A stretch of 64,000 bases of DNA, from assembly GCA_960531495.1 (NCBI GenBank), contig OY482849.1, forward strand, positions 37,878,254 through 37,942,253. The letters run 5' to 3'. Below, one piece after another: positions 9,203-20,880 of the stretch (positions are counted from its first letter, which is position 1; every line of letters starts with the position of its first letter). The notes below the pieces were generated by a model that was not told the origin of the DNA, made no database searches, and saw nothing but the letters and a program-made list of their open reading frames with translations. Both the position numbers and the translations under genes were made by a program. The DNA comes from Zeus faber. Taxonomy: Eukaryota; Chordata; Actinopteri; Zeiformes; Zeidae.

Positions 9203-10962
9203 TTGGGTGAGTACTGTATTGATGATCCCGTCTACCCAGTTTGGGTAGCCTGGTATGTATTGGTGAGTACTTTTCCTATGTTCCCCCCTGGCCAGCAAGG
9301 GCAGTTTGGTATAGGGGACCAAAGGTAATGCACGGGCCGTCGCACGTTATCAAGATTCTCCAATCCCGTATTATGTTAGGTAGAGAGTTAGGTTCCTGTT
9401 CAAGTTGTTGCGGATGGTTAAGAACGTTTTGTTTGTTTTTTGTTCTGGGTTTAAACGTGGTTAAATACACCTTGTTTGTTTTTGTTTCCAGTTGTTTATG
9501 GATGGTTAAGAACACCCTATTTGTTTTCTTTGGGTGTTCATTTGTTATGGGTTTAAGTGTGGTTAAATAAACCTTGTTTGTTTTTGTTTCAAGTTGTTAC
9601 GAATGGTTAAGATCACCTTGTTTGTTTTTTTGGTTACGGGTTTAAGTGTGGTTAGGTACACCTTATTTGTTTCTGTTTCAAGTTTTTACGGATTGGTTCA
9701 GAACACCTTGTTTGTTCCTTATTACGGGTTTAAGCGTGGTTAAGTACATCTTGTTAGTTTCTTGTTTAAAGTTGTTATCGATGGTAAGAAAACCTTGTTT
9801 GTTTTTCTATTTCGAGTTTAAGCGTGGTTAGGTACACCTTATTGTTTTTTTGTTTCCAGTTGTTACGAATGGTTGAGCGCATCCTGTTTATTCTTTCTCC
9901 GAATTACCATATGATTACTATTAGAAATTTAGGACACATTCATCAGTAGTGTACCTCAGGATCATTGAGTGTTTCAGCCTTTTAAACAAACTATACACCC
10001 TCTCCTTGAGGCAGGCCACCTGGGCTTGATCAAGACCCTGGTGTGTGTCCCCCGGTCAATTGGTTTATTTTAGGAAATATTTCTACTCTTGTTGGTTGGA
10101 TTTTGTTGAGTTTGGGTACGACCTCTATTTGTCTGTGGGATATCTATGTTCTTAGATTTTGTTGACTATAGGTAAGTTCCATCTCTGTTTGTCATTGGTA
10201 AACTTCTTCCATTTTCAATTGGATTTTGTAGTGTTTGGGTACGACCTCTATTTGTCAGTGGGATATTTTTGTTCTTGGATTTTGTTGAGTTTGGGTACGA
10301 CCTCTATTTGTCAATCGTTAGGGTTAGGATTTGGTTTTAGGGTTAGGATAAGGGTTAGGTTTAGGGTTAGGTTTGGGGTTAGGTTTGGGGCTAGGTCTTA
10401 GGGTTAACGTTAGGGTTAGGGTTAGGTTTAGAACCAGGGCTAGGGTTAGGTTTAGGGTTGGGCTAAGGGTTAGGTCTAGGGTTAGGTTTAGGGTTAAGTC
10501 TTAGGGTTAACATTAGGGTTAGGGTTAGGTTTAGAGCTAAAGTTAGGGTTAGGGTCAGGGTTTTAGGATAGGGTTGGAGAGGAGAGGGAAGTGGAGGAGA
10601 AGTAGATGTAGAAGGGAGGTAGAGGGAAGGAGAGCCGTCTGTTCGGACTGAATTCTCCTCCTGCCTGTTCGGGCTATTCTCTACCGTCCCAGCTCTCTCA
10701 GTTTCCTGAGAGAAGGGGAAGAGAGTGAGAAAAAGAATGAAAAAAGAAAAAAAAAAGAAAAAATTGTAAGCTAAGTTATTTTGTATAGTTGTTAATTTAT
10801 GAGAATAGACTCTAATCAATAGTTGGAAGTTGTTGTACACCTTATCTTGCGCCATGTCAATGCCTTTAAGAGGAGGAAAGAAAGGGGAGAGAGATTTGGT
10901 TAGATAATACATATAATGGGTTATAAGGAGAATCTGCTTTCCGAGGCACAGGCTAGATTAGG
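9203..10962 (+). repeat. Beta/alpha chimeric unit, full length (~1,760 bp)
   Basis: A beta A core and minisatellite arm lead into segment C (about 9929-10066). After C the sequence is alpha'-type: D, E and F, including the purine-rich part and the terminal GGCTAGATTAGG. The switch lies in or next to C, the only long stretch shared by the two families. The poly(A) run in F is interrupted by G. The open frames over D and E only translate telomere-like repeats. Confidence 0.82.
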
Positions 10963-11750
10963 TTGGGTGATTACTGTATTGATGATCCCGTCTACCCAGT
11001 TTGGGTAGCCTGGTATGTATTGGTGAGTACTTTTCCTATGTTCCCCCCTGGCCAGCAAGGGCAGTTTGGTATAGGGGACCAAAGGTAATGCACGGGCCGT
11101 CGCACGTTATCAAGATTCTCCAATCCCGTATTATGTTAGGTAGAGAGTTAGGTTCCTGTTCAAGTTGTTGCGGATGGTTAAGAACGTTTTGTTTGTTTTT
11201 TGTTCTGGGTTTAAACGTGGTTAAATACACCTTGTTTGTTTTTGTTTCCAGTTGTTTATGGATGGTTAAGAACACCCTATTTGTTTTCTTTGGGTGTTCA
11301 TTTGTTATGGGTTTAAGTGTGGTTAAATAAACCTTGTTTGTTTTTGTTTCAAGTTGTTACGAATGGTTAAGTTCACCTTGTTTGTTTTTTTGGTTACGGG
11401 TTTAAGTGTGGTTAGGTACACCTTATTTGTTTCTGTTTCAAGTTTTTACGGATTGGTTCAGAACACCTTGTTTGTTCCTTATTACGGGTTTAAGCGTGGT
11501 TAAGTACATCTTGTTAGTTTCTTGTTTAAAGTTGTTATCGATGGTAAGAAAACCTTGTTTGTTTTTCTATTTCGAGTTTAAGCGTGGTTAGGTACACCTT
11601 ATTGTTTTTTTGTTTCCAGTTGTTACGAATGGTTGAGCGCATCCTGTTTATTCTTTCTCCGAATTACCATATGATTACTATTAGAAATTTAGGACACATT
11701 CATCAGTAGTGTACCTCAGGATCATTGAGTGTTTCAGCCTTTTAAACAAA
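10963..11750 (+). repeat. Beta unit truncated inside segment C
   Basis: Nearly identical to 9203-9990 (shared GGGTTTAAGTGTGG and GTTATCGATGG markers). It therefore looks like a partial copy of the adjacent chimeric unit. It ends at TTTTAAACAAA in segment C and is capped by telomere repeats. The first core repeat reads GGGTGATTACTG instead of GAGTACTG. Confidence 0.83.
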
Positions 11751-11782
11751 GGGTTAGGGTTAGGGTTAGGGTTAGGGTTAGG
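11751..11782 (+). repeat. Interstitial telomere tract 4 (short)
   Basis: Five perfect GGGTTA repeats plus a partial one, between the truncated segment C and an A-core start. It is the shortest tract. Confidence 0.95.
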
Positions 11783-13148
11783 TTGGGTGAGTACTGTATT
11801 GATGATCCCGTCTACCCAGTTTGGGTAGCCTGGTATGTATTGGTGAGTACTTTTCCTATGTTCCCCCCTGGCCAGCATGGGCAGTTTGGTATAGGGGACC
11901 AAAGGTAATGCACGGGCCGTCGCACGTTATCAAGATTCTCCAATCCCGTATTATGTTAGGTAGAGTGTTAGGTTCATGTTTTGTAGTTATTCCATTTGGG
12001 TTAAAGAATATAGGCATATTCTGGCTTCAAGGAGAAGTCCGCTAACCAGGGTTTAAGGTGACTTACATTTAAAAGGATGCTTGTTTCCTCTTAGTAGTAT
12101 AGGTCCAGAGTAATTTGTCTTATATTTGTTGTTTAGATGCTTTATTAGTCGTTGGTAGACGTAGTTGTTTTCTTTAAGAGTGGTTAAGAACACCTTATTT
12201 GTTTTTTGTTTCAAGTTGTTAAGAGTGGTTGAGAATACCCTGTTGGTTTTTTTGTTTCCAGTTGTTAAGAGTGGTTAAGAACACCTTATTTGTTCTTTCT
12301 CCGCATTTCTATATGATTACTTTTAGAAATTTAGGACACATTCATCAGTAGTGTACCTCAGGATCATTGAGTGTTTCAGCCTTTTAAACAAACTATACAC
12401 CCTCTCCTTGAGGCAGGCCACCTGGGCTTCGTCAAGACCCTGGTGTGTGTCCCCCGGTCAATTGGTTTATTTTAGGAAATATTTCTACTCTTGTTGGTTG
12501 GATTTTGTTGAGTTTGGGTACGACCTCTATTTGTCTGTGGGATATCTATGTTCTTAGATTTTGTTGACTATAGGTAAGTTCCATCTCTGTTTGTCATTGG
12601 GAAACTTCTTCCATTTTCAATTGGATTTTGTAGTGTTTGGGTACGACCTCTATTTGTCAGTGGGATATTTTTGTTCTTGGATTTTGTTGAGTTTGGGTAC
12701 GACCTCTATTTGTCAATCGTTAGGGTTAGGATTTGGTTTTAGGGTTAGGATAAGGGTTAGGTTTAGGGTTAGGTTTGGGGTTAGGTTTGGGGCTAGGTCT
12801 TAGGGTTAACGTTAGGGTTAGGGTTAGGTTTAGAACCAGGGCTAGGGTTAGGTTTAGGGTTGGGCTAAGGGTTAGGTCTAGGGTTAGGTTTAGGGTTAAG
12901 TCTTAGGGTTAACATTAGGGTTAGGGTTAGGTTTAGAGCTAAAGTTAGGGTTAGGGTCAGGGTTTTAGGATAGGTTTGGAGAGGAGAGGGAAGTGGAGGA
13001 GAAGTAGATGTAGAAGGGAGGTAGAGGGAAGGAGAGCCGTCTGTTCGGACTGAATTCTCCTCCTGCCTGTTCGGGCTATTCTCTACCGTCCCAGCTCTCT
13101 CAGTTTCCTGAGAGAAGGGGAAGAGAGTGAGAAAAAGAATGAAAAAAG

Positions 13149-13181
<33 letters not shown>

Positions 13182-16100
13182 TAAGCTAAGTTATTTTGTA
13201 TAGTTGTTAATTTATGAGAATAGACTCTAATCAATAGTTGGAAGTTGTTGTACACCTTATCTTGCGCCATGTCAATGCCTTTAAGAGGAGGAAAGAAAGG
13301 GGAGAGAGATTTGGTTAGATAATACATATAATGGGTTATAAGGAGAATCTGCTTTCCGAGGCACAGGCTAGATTAGGTTGGGTGAGTACTGTATTGATGA
13401 TCCCGTCTACCCAGTTTGGGTAGCCTGGTATGTATTGGTGAGTACTTTTCCTATGTTCCCCCCTGGCCAGCATGGGCAGTTTGGTATAGGGGACCAAAGG
13501 TAATGCACGGGCCGTCGCACGTTATCAAGATTCTCCAATCCCGTATTATGTTAGGTAGAGTGTTAGGTTCATGTTTTGTAGTTATTCCATTTGGGTTAAA
13601 GAATATAGGCATATTCTGGCTTCAAGGAGAAGTCCGCTAACCAGGGTTTAAGGTGACTTACATTTAAAAGGATGCTTGTTTCCTCTTAGTAGTATAGGTC
13701 CAGAGTAATTTGTCTTATATTTGTTGTTTAGATGCTTTATTAGTCGTTGGTAGACGTAGTTGTTTTCTTTAAGAGTGGTTAAGAACACCTTATTTGTTTT
13801 TTGTTTCAAGTTGTTAAGAGTGGTTGAGAATACCCTGTTGGTTTTTTTGTTTCCAGTTGTTAAGAGTGGTTAAGAACACCTTATTTGTTCTTTCTCCGCA
13901 TTTCTATATGATTACTTTTAGAAATTTAGGACACATTCATCAGTAGTGTACCTCAGGATCATTGAGTGTTTCAGCCTTTTAAACAAACTATACACCCTCT
14001 CCTTGAGGCAGGCCACCTGGGCTTCGTCAAGACCCTGGTGTGTGTCCCCCGGTCAATTGGTTTATTTTAGGAAATATTTCTACTCTTGTTGGTTGGATTT
14101 TGTTGAGTTTGGGTACGACCTCTATTTGTCTGTGGGATATCTATGTTCTTAGATTTTGTTGACTATAGGTAAGTTCCATCTCTGTTTGTCATTGGGAAAC
14201 TTCTTCCATTTTCAATTGGATTTTGTAGTGTTTGGGTACGACCTCTATTTGTCAGTGGGATATTTTTGTTCTTGGATTTTGTTGAGTTTGGGTACGACCT
14301 CTATTTGTCAATCGTTAGGGTTAGGATTTGGTTTTAGGGTTAGGATAAGGGTTAGGTTTAGGGTTAGGTTTGGGGTTAGGTTTGGGGCTAGGTCTTAGGG
14401 TTAACGTTAGGGTTAGGGTTAGGTTTAGAACCAGGGCTAGGGTTAGGTTTAGGGTTGGGCTAAGGGTTAGGTCTAGGGTTAGGTTTAGGGTTAAGTCTTA
14501 GGGTTAACATTAGGGTTAGGGTTAGGTTTAGAGCTAAAGTTAGGGTTAGGGTCAGGGTTTTAGGATAGGTTTGGAGAGGAGAGGGAAGTGGAGGAGAAGT
14601 AGATGTAGAAGGGAGGTAGAGGGAAGGAGAGCCGTCTGTTCGGACTGAATTCTCCTCCTGCCTGTTCGGGCTATTCTCTACCGTCCCAGCTCTCTCAGTT
14701 TCCTGAGAGAAGGGGAAGAGAGTGAGAAAAAGAATGAAAAAAGAAAAAAAAAAAAAAAAAAAAAATTGTAAGCTAAGTTATTTTGTATAGTTGTTAATTT
14801 ATGAGAATAGACTCTAATCAATAGTTGGAAGTTGTTGTACACCTTATCTTGCGCCATGTCAATGCCTTTAAGAGGAGGAAAGAAAGGGGAGAGAGATTTG
14901 GTTAGATAATACATATAATGGGTTATAAGGAGAATCTGCTTTCCGAGGCACAGGCTAGATTAGGTTGGGTGAGTACTGTATTGATGATCCCGTCTACCCA
15001 GTTTGGGTAGCCTGGTATGTATTGGTGAGTACTTTTCCTATGTTCCCCCCTGGCCAGCATGGGCAGTTTGGTATAGGGGACCAAAGGTAATGCACGGGCC
15101 GTCGCACGTTATCAAGATTCTCCAATCCCGTATTATGTTAGGTAGAGTGTTAGGTTCATGTTTTGTAGTTATTCCATTTGGGTTAAAGAATATAGGCATA
15201 TTCTGGCTTCAAGGAGAAGTCCGCTAACCAGGGTTTAAGGTGACTTACATTTAAAAGGATGCTTGTTTCCTCTTAGTAGTATAGGTCCAGAGTAATTTGT
15301 CTTATATTTGTTGTTTAGATGCTTTATTAGTCGTTGGTAGACGTAGTTGTTTTCTTTAAGAGTGGTTAAGAACACCTTATTTGTTTTTTGTTTCAAGTTG
15401 TTAAGAGTGGTTGAGAATACCCTGTTTGTTTATTTGTTTCCAGTTGTTAAGAGTGGTTAAGAACACCTTATTTGTTCTTTCTCCGCATTTCTATATGATT
15501 ACTTTTAGAAATTTAGGACACATTCATCAGTAGTGTACCTCAGGATCATTGAGTGTTTCAGCCTTTTAAACAAACTATACACCCTCTCCTTGAGGCAGGC
15601 CACCTGGGCTTCGTCAAGACCCTGGTGTGTGTCCCCCGGTCAATTGGTTTATTTTAGGAAATATTTCTACTCTTGTTGGTTGGATTTTGTTGAGTTTGGG
15701 TACGACCTCTATTTGTCTGTGGGATATCTATGTTCTTAGATTTTGTTGACTATAGGTAAGTTCCATCTCTGTTTGTCATTGGGAAACTTCTTCCATTTTC
15801 AATTGGATTTTGTAGTGTTTGGGTACGACCTCTATTTGTCAGTGGGATATTTTTGTTCTTGGATTTTGTTGAGTTTGGGTACGACCTCTATTTGTCAATC
15901 GTTAGGGTTAGGATTTGGTTTTAGGGTTAGGATAAGGGTTAGGTTTAGGGTTAGGTTTGGGGTTAGGTTTGGGGCTAGGTCTTAGGGTTAACGTTAGGGT
16001 TAGGGTTAGGTTTAGAACCAGGGCTAGGGTTAGGTTTAGGGTTGGGCTAAGGGTTAGGTCTAGGGTTAGGTTTAGGGTTAAGTCTTAGGGTTAACATTAG

Positions 16101-16548
16101 GGTTAGGGTTAGGTTTAGAGCTAGAGTTAGGGTTAGGGTTAGGGTCAGGGTTTTAGGATTAGGGTTGGAGAGGAGAGGGAAGTGGAGGAGAAGTATATGT
16201 AGAAGGGAGGTAGAGGGAAGGAGAGCCGTCTGTTCGGACTGCATTCTCCTCCTGCCTGTTCGGGCTATTCTCTACCGTCCCAGCTCTCTCAGTTTCCTGA
16301 GAGAAGGGGAAGAGAGTGAGAAAAAGAATGAAAAAAGAGAAAAAAAAAATTGTAAGCTAAGTTATTTTGTATAGTTGTTAATTTATGAGAATAGACTCTA
16401 ATCAATAGTTAGAAGTTGTTGTACACCTTATCTTGCGCCATGTCAATGCCTTTAAGAGGAGGAAAGAAAGGGGAGAGAGATTTGGTTAGATAATACATAT
16501 AATGGGTTATAAGGAGAATCTGCTTTCCGAGGCACAGGCTAGATTAGG
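11783..16548 (+). repeat. Three tandem alpha' units
   Basis: Units start at 11783, 13378 and 14965 (1,595, 1,587 and 1,584 bp). They are longer than alpha units mainly because of a longer A-rich run (up to about 30 A near 13150-13179). Unit three begins as alpha' (GTCCGCTAACC) but ends as alpha (ATATGTAGAAGG, GGACTGCATTC). The change falls in E between about 16098 and 16122, so this unit is a recombinant marking the left edge of the homogeneous array. Confidence 0.88.
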
Positions 16549-19500
16549 TTGGGTGAGTACTGTATTGATGATCCCGTCTACCCAGTTTGGGTAGCCTGGT
16601 ATGTATTGGTGAGTACTTTTCCTATGTTCCCCCCTGGCCAGCATGGTCAGTTTGGTATAGGGGACCAAAGGTAATGCACGGGCCGTCGCACGTTATCAAG
16701 ATTCTCCAATCCCGTATTATGTTAGGTAGAGTGTTAGGTTCATGTTTTGTAGTTATCCCATTTGGGTTAAAGAATATTGGCATATTCTGGCTTCAAGGAG
16801 AAGTCCCCTAACGAGGGTTTAAGGTGACTTACATTTAAAAGGATGCTTGTTTCCTCTTAGTAGTATAGGTCCAGAGTAATTTGCTTATATTTGTTGTTTA
16901 GATGCTTTATTAGTCGTTGGTAGACGTAGTTGTTTTCTTTTAGAGTGGTTAAGAACACCTTATTTGTTTTTTGTTTCAAGTTGTTAAGAGTGGTTGAGAA
17001 TACCCTGTTTGTTTTTTTGTTTCCAGTTGTTAAGAGTGGTTAAGAACACCTTATTTGTTCTTTCTCCGCATTTCTATATGATTACTTTTAGAAATTTAGG
17101 ACACATTCATCAGTAGTGTACCTCAGGATCATTGAGTGTTTCAGCCTTTTAAACAAACTATACACCCTCTCCTTGAGGCAGGCCACCTGGGCTTCGTCAA
17201 GACCCTGGTGTGTGTCCCCCGGTCAATTGGTTTATTTTAGGAAATATTTCTACTCTTGTTGGTTGGATTTTGTTGATTTTGGGTACGACCTCTATTTGTC
17301 CGTGGGATATCTATGTTCTTAGATTTTGTTGAGTATAGGAAAGTTCCGTCTCTGTTTGTCATTGGGAAACTTCTTCCATTTTCAATTGGATTTTGTAGAG
17401 TTTGGGTACGACCTCTATTTGTCAGTGGGATATTTTTGTTCTTGGATTTTGTTGAGTTTGGGTACGACCTCTATTCGTCAATGGTTAGGGTTAGGATTTG
17501 GTTTTAGGGTTAGGATAAGGGTTAGGTTTAGGGTTAGGTTTGGGGTTAGGTTTAGGGCTAGGTCTTAGGGTTAACGTTAGTGTTAGGGTTAGGTTTAGAA
17601 CCAGGGCTAGGCTTAGGTTTAGGGTTAGGCTAAGGGTTAGGTTTAGGGTTAAGTCTTAGGGTTAACGTTAGGGTTAGGGTTAGGTTTAGAGCTAGAGTTA
17701 GGGTTAGGGTTAGGGTCAGGGTTTTAGGATTAGGGTTGGAGAGGAGAGGGAAGTGGAGGAGAAGTATATGTAGAAGGGAGGTAGAGGGAAGGAGAGCCGT
17801 CTGTTCGGACTGCATTCTCCTCCTGCCTGTTCGGGCTATTCTCTACCGTCCCAGCTCTCTCAGTTTCCTGAGAGAAGGGGAAGAGAGTGAGAAAAAGAAT
17901 GAAAAAAGAGAAAAAAAAAAATTGTAAGCTAAGTTATTTTGTATAGTTGTTAATTTATGAGAATAGACTCTAATCAATAGTTAGAAGTTGTTGTACACCT
18001 TATCTTGCGCCATGTCAATGCCTTTAAGAGGAGGAAAGAAAGGGGAGAGAGATTTGGTTAGATAATACATATAATGGGTTATAAGGAGAATCTGCTTTCC
18101 GAGGCACAGGCTAGATTAGGTTGGGTGAGTACTGTATTGATGATCCCGTCTACCCAGTTTGGGTAGCCTGGTATGTATTGGTGAGTACTTTTCCTATGTT
18201 CCCCCCTGGCCAGCATAGTCAGTTTGGTATAGGGGACCAAAGGTAATGCACGGGCCGTCGCACGTTATCAAGATTCTCCAATCCCGTATTATGTTAGGTA
18301 GAGTGTTAGGTTCATGTTTTGTAGTTATCCCATTTGGGTTAAAGAATATTGGCATATTCTGGCTTCAAGGAGAAGTCCCCTAACGAGGGTTTAAGGTGAC
18401 TTACATTTAAAAGGATGCTTGTTTCCTCTTAGTAGTATAGGTCCAGAGTAATTTGCTTATATTTGTTGTTTAGATGCTTTATTAGTCGTTGGTAGACGTA
18501 GTTGTTTTCTTTTAGAGTGGTTAAGAACACCTTATTTGTTTTTTGTTTCAAGTTGTTAAGAGTGGTTGAGAATACCCTGTTTGTTTTTTTGTTTCCAGTT
18601 GTTAAGAGTGGTTAAGAACACCTTATTTGTTCTTTCTCCGCATTTCTATATGATTACTTTTAGAAATTTAGGACACATTCATCAGTAGTGTACCTCAGGA
18701 TCATTGAGTGTTTCAGCCTTTTAAACAAACTATACACCCTCTCCTTGAGGCAGGCCACCTGGGCTTCGTCAAGACCCTGGTGTGTGTCCCCCGGTCAATT
18801 GGTTTATTTTAGGAAATATTTCTACTCTTGTTGGTTGGATTTTGTTGATTTTGGGTACGACCTCTATTTGTCCGTGGGATATCTATGTTCTTAGATTTTG
18901 TTGAGTATAGGAAAGTTCCGTCTCTGTTTGTCATTGGGAAACTTCTTCCATTTTCAATTGGATTTTGTAGAGTTTGGGTACGACCTCTATTTGTCAGTGG
19001 GATATTTTTGTTCTTGGATTTTGTTGAGTTTGGGTACGACCTCTATTCGTCAATGGTTAGGGTTAGGATTTGGTTTTAGGGTTAGGATAAGGGTTAGGTT
19101 TAGGGTTAGGTTTGGGGTTAGGTTTAGGGCTAGGTCTTAGGGTTAACGTTAGTGTTAGGGTTAGGTTTAGAACCAGGGCTAGGCTTAGGTTTAGGGTTAG
19201 GCTAAGGGTTAGGTTTAGGGTTAAGTCTTAGGGTTAACGTTAGGGTTAGGGTTAGGTTTAGAGCTAGAGTTAGGGTTAGGGTTAGGGTCAGGGTTTTAGG
19301 ATTAGGGTTGGAGAGGAGAGGGAAGTGGAGGAGAAGTATATGTAGAAGGGAGGTAGAGGGAAGGAGAGCCGTCTGTTCGGACTGCATTCTCCTCCTGCCT
19401 GTTCGGGCTATTCTCTACCGTCCCAGCTCTCTCAGTTTCCTGAGAGAAGGGGAAGAGAGTGAGAAAAAGAATGAAAAAAGAGAAAAAAAAAAATTGTAAG

Positions 19501-19721
19501 CTAAGTTATTTTGTATAGTTGTTAATTTATGAGAATAGACTCTAATCAATAGTTAGAAGTTGTTGTACACCTTATCTTGCGCCATGTCAATGCCTTTAAG
19601 AGGAGGAAAGAAAGGGGAGAGAGATTTGGTTAGATAATACATATAATGGGTTATAAGGAGAATCTGCTTTCCGAGGCACAGGCTAGATTAGGTTGGGTGA
19701 GTACTGTATTGATGATCCCGT

Positions 19722-19738
19722 CTACCCAGTTTGGGTAG
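19722..19738. other. Perfect hairpin in A core
   Basis: CTACCCA, loop GTT, TGGGTAG: a 7-bp perfect stem 29 bases from the fixed left edge. It is present in almost every A core. In A' the sequence is TACCCA-GT-TGGGTA, so the stem survives although its outer pair and loop differ. The copies at 56278 and 57280 have one mismatch (CTACCCC). Complementarity is seen; folding in vivo is not known. Confidence 0.75.
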
Positions 19739-19794
19739 CCTGGTATGTATTGGTGAGTACTTTTCCTATGTTCCCCCCTGGCCAGCATGGTCAG

Positions 19795-19813
19795 TTTGGT
19801 ATAGGGGACCAAA
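19795..19813. other. Second hairpin in A core
   Basis: TTTGGT, loop ATAGGGG, ACCAAA: a 6-bp perfect stem about 100 bases from the A-core start. It is conserved in nearly all copies of A and A'. The copy near 3480 reads ACGAAA and loses one pair. Confidence 0.65.
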
Positions 19814-19878
19814 GGTAATGCACGGGCCGTCGCACGTTATCAAGATTCTCCAATCCCGTATTATGTTAGGTAGAGTGT

Positions 19879-20241
19879 TAGGTTCATGTTTTGTAGTTAT
19901 CCCATTTGGGTTAAAGAATATTGGCATATTCTGGCTTCAAGGAGAAGTCCCCTAACGAGGGTTTAAGGTGACTTACATTTAAAAGGATGCTTGTTTCCTC
20001 TTAGTAGTATAGGTCCAGAGTAATTTGCTTATATTTGTTGTTTAGATGCTTTATTAGTCGTTGGTAGACGTAGTTGTTTTCTTTTAGAGTGGTTAAGAAC
20101 ACCTTATTTGTTTTTTGTTTCAAGTTGTTAAGAGTGGTTGAGAATACCCTGTTTGTTTTTTTGTTTCCAGTTGTTAAGAGTGGTTAAGAACACCTTATTT
20201 GTTCTTTCTCCGCATTTCTATATGATTACTTTTAGAAATTT
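19879..20241 (+). repeat. Reference unit: arm B
   Basis: The first ~200 bp are specific to alpha units (TTCATGTTTTGTAG to CGTTGGTAGACG). The rest is three degenerate ~45-bp repeats of AGAGTGGTTAAGAACACC...TTTGTTT type that resemble the beta minisatellite. The alpha'' units at 45464 and 46982 lack one of them. Homogeneous units read TAATTTGCTTATAT, one base shorter than alpha' and alpha'' (TTTGTCTTATAT). Confidence 0.8.
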
Positions 20242-20378
20242 AGGACACATTCATCAGTAGTGTACCTCAGGATCATTGAGTGTTTCAGCCTTTTAAACAA
20301 ACTATACACCCTCTCCTTGAGGCAGGCCACCTGGGCTTCGTCAAGACCCTGGTGTGTGTCCCCCGGTCAATTGGTTTA
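20242..20378 (+). repeat. Reference unit: conserved segment C
   Basis: Same element as 1725-1860 and 58946-59081. It follows the AT-rich transition CTATATGATTAC. A 68-residue frame covers it in alpha units but is not kept in frame in beta copies, so conservation is more likely at the DNA or RNA level. Confidence 0.8.
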
Positions 20379-20628
20379 TTTTAGGAAATATTTCTACTCT
20401 TGTTGGTTGGATTTTGTTGATTTTGGGTACGACCTCTATTTGTCCGTGGGATATCTATGTTCTTAGATTTTGTTGAGTATAGGAAAGTTCCGTCTCTGTT
20501 TGTCATTGGGAAACTTCTTCCATTTTCAATTGGATTTTGTAGAGTTTGGGTACGACCTCTATTTGTCAGTGGGATATTTTTGTTCTTGGATTTTGTTGAG
20601 TTTGGGTACGACCTCTATTCGTCAATGG
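20379..20628 (+). repeat. Reference unit: ~60-bp minisatellite D
   Basis: Four degenerate repeats of about 56-65 bp with the core TTGGATTTTGTTGAGTTTGG, then GTACGACCTCTATT and a GTC...GGGATAT tail. The last repeat runs into GGTTAGGG. Related GGGTACGACCTTTA wording is found at the start of beta flank D', suggesting a distant common origin. Confidence 0.8.
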
Positions 20629-20880
20629 TTAGGGTTAGGATTTGGTTTTAGGGTTAGGATAAGGGTTAGGTTTAGGGTTAGGTTTGGGGTTAGGTTTAGG
20701 GCTAGGTCTTAGGGTTAACGTTAGTGTTAGGGTTAGGTTTAGAACCAGGGCTAGGCTTAGGTTTAGGGTTAGGCTAAGGGTTAGGTTTAGGGTTAAGTCT
20801 TAGGGTTAACGTTAGGGTTAGGGTTAGGTTTAGAGCTAGAGTTAGGGTTAGGGTTAGGGTCAGGGTTTTAGGATTAGGGT
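20629..20880 (+). repeat. Reference unit: degenerate telomeric segment E
   Basis: About 250 bp of diverged TTAGGG: GGTTAGGG mixed with TTAGGTTTAGGG, GGCTAGG and TTAACGTTAG. It is in the same orientation as the pure tracts, so every unit carries internal telomere homology. E is where unit 46982 was cut and joined to a new core (48035) and where unit 14965 switches subtype. Alpha' and the unit at 3365 have longer E versions. Confidence 0.88.

Larger units (their letters stand above)
19693..19878 (+). repeat. Reference unit: A core
   Basis: Starts at the fixed edge TTGGGTGAGTACTG. It holds a direct repeat of GGTGAGTACT (19696-19705 and 19752-19761) on both sides of a perfect hairpin, then a second hairpin. 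It is shared by alpha and beta units and is the module most often found directly against telomere repeats. A 74-residue open frame starts at about 19731 and runs into arm B. Its persistence in alpha units is explained by sequence identity. Confidence 0.85.

Noticed and set aside
19696-19761. GTGAGT in the A-core direct repeat as a splice donor
   Set aside because: The hexamer matches the donor consensus, but no convincing upstream exon, branch site or acceptor is seen.
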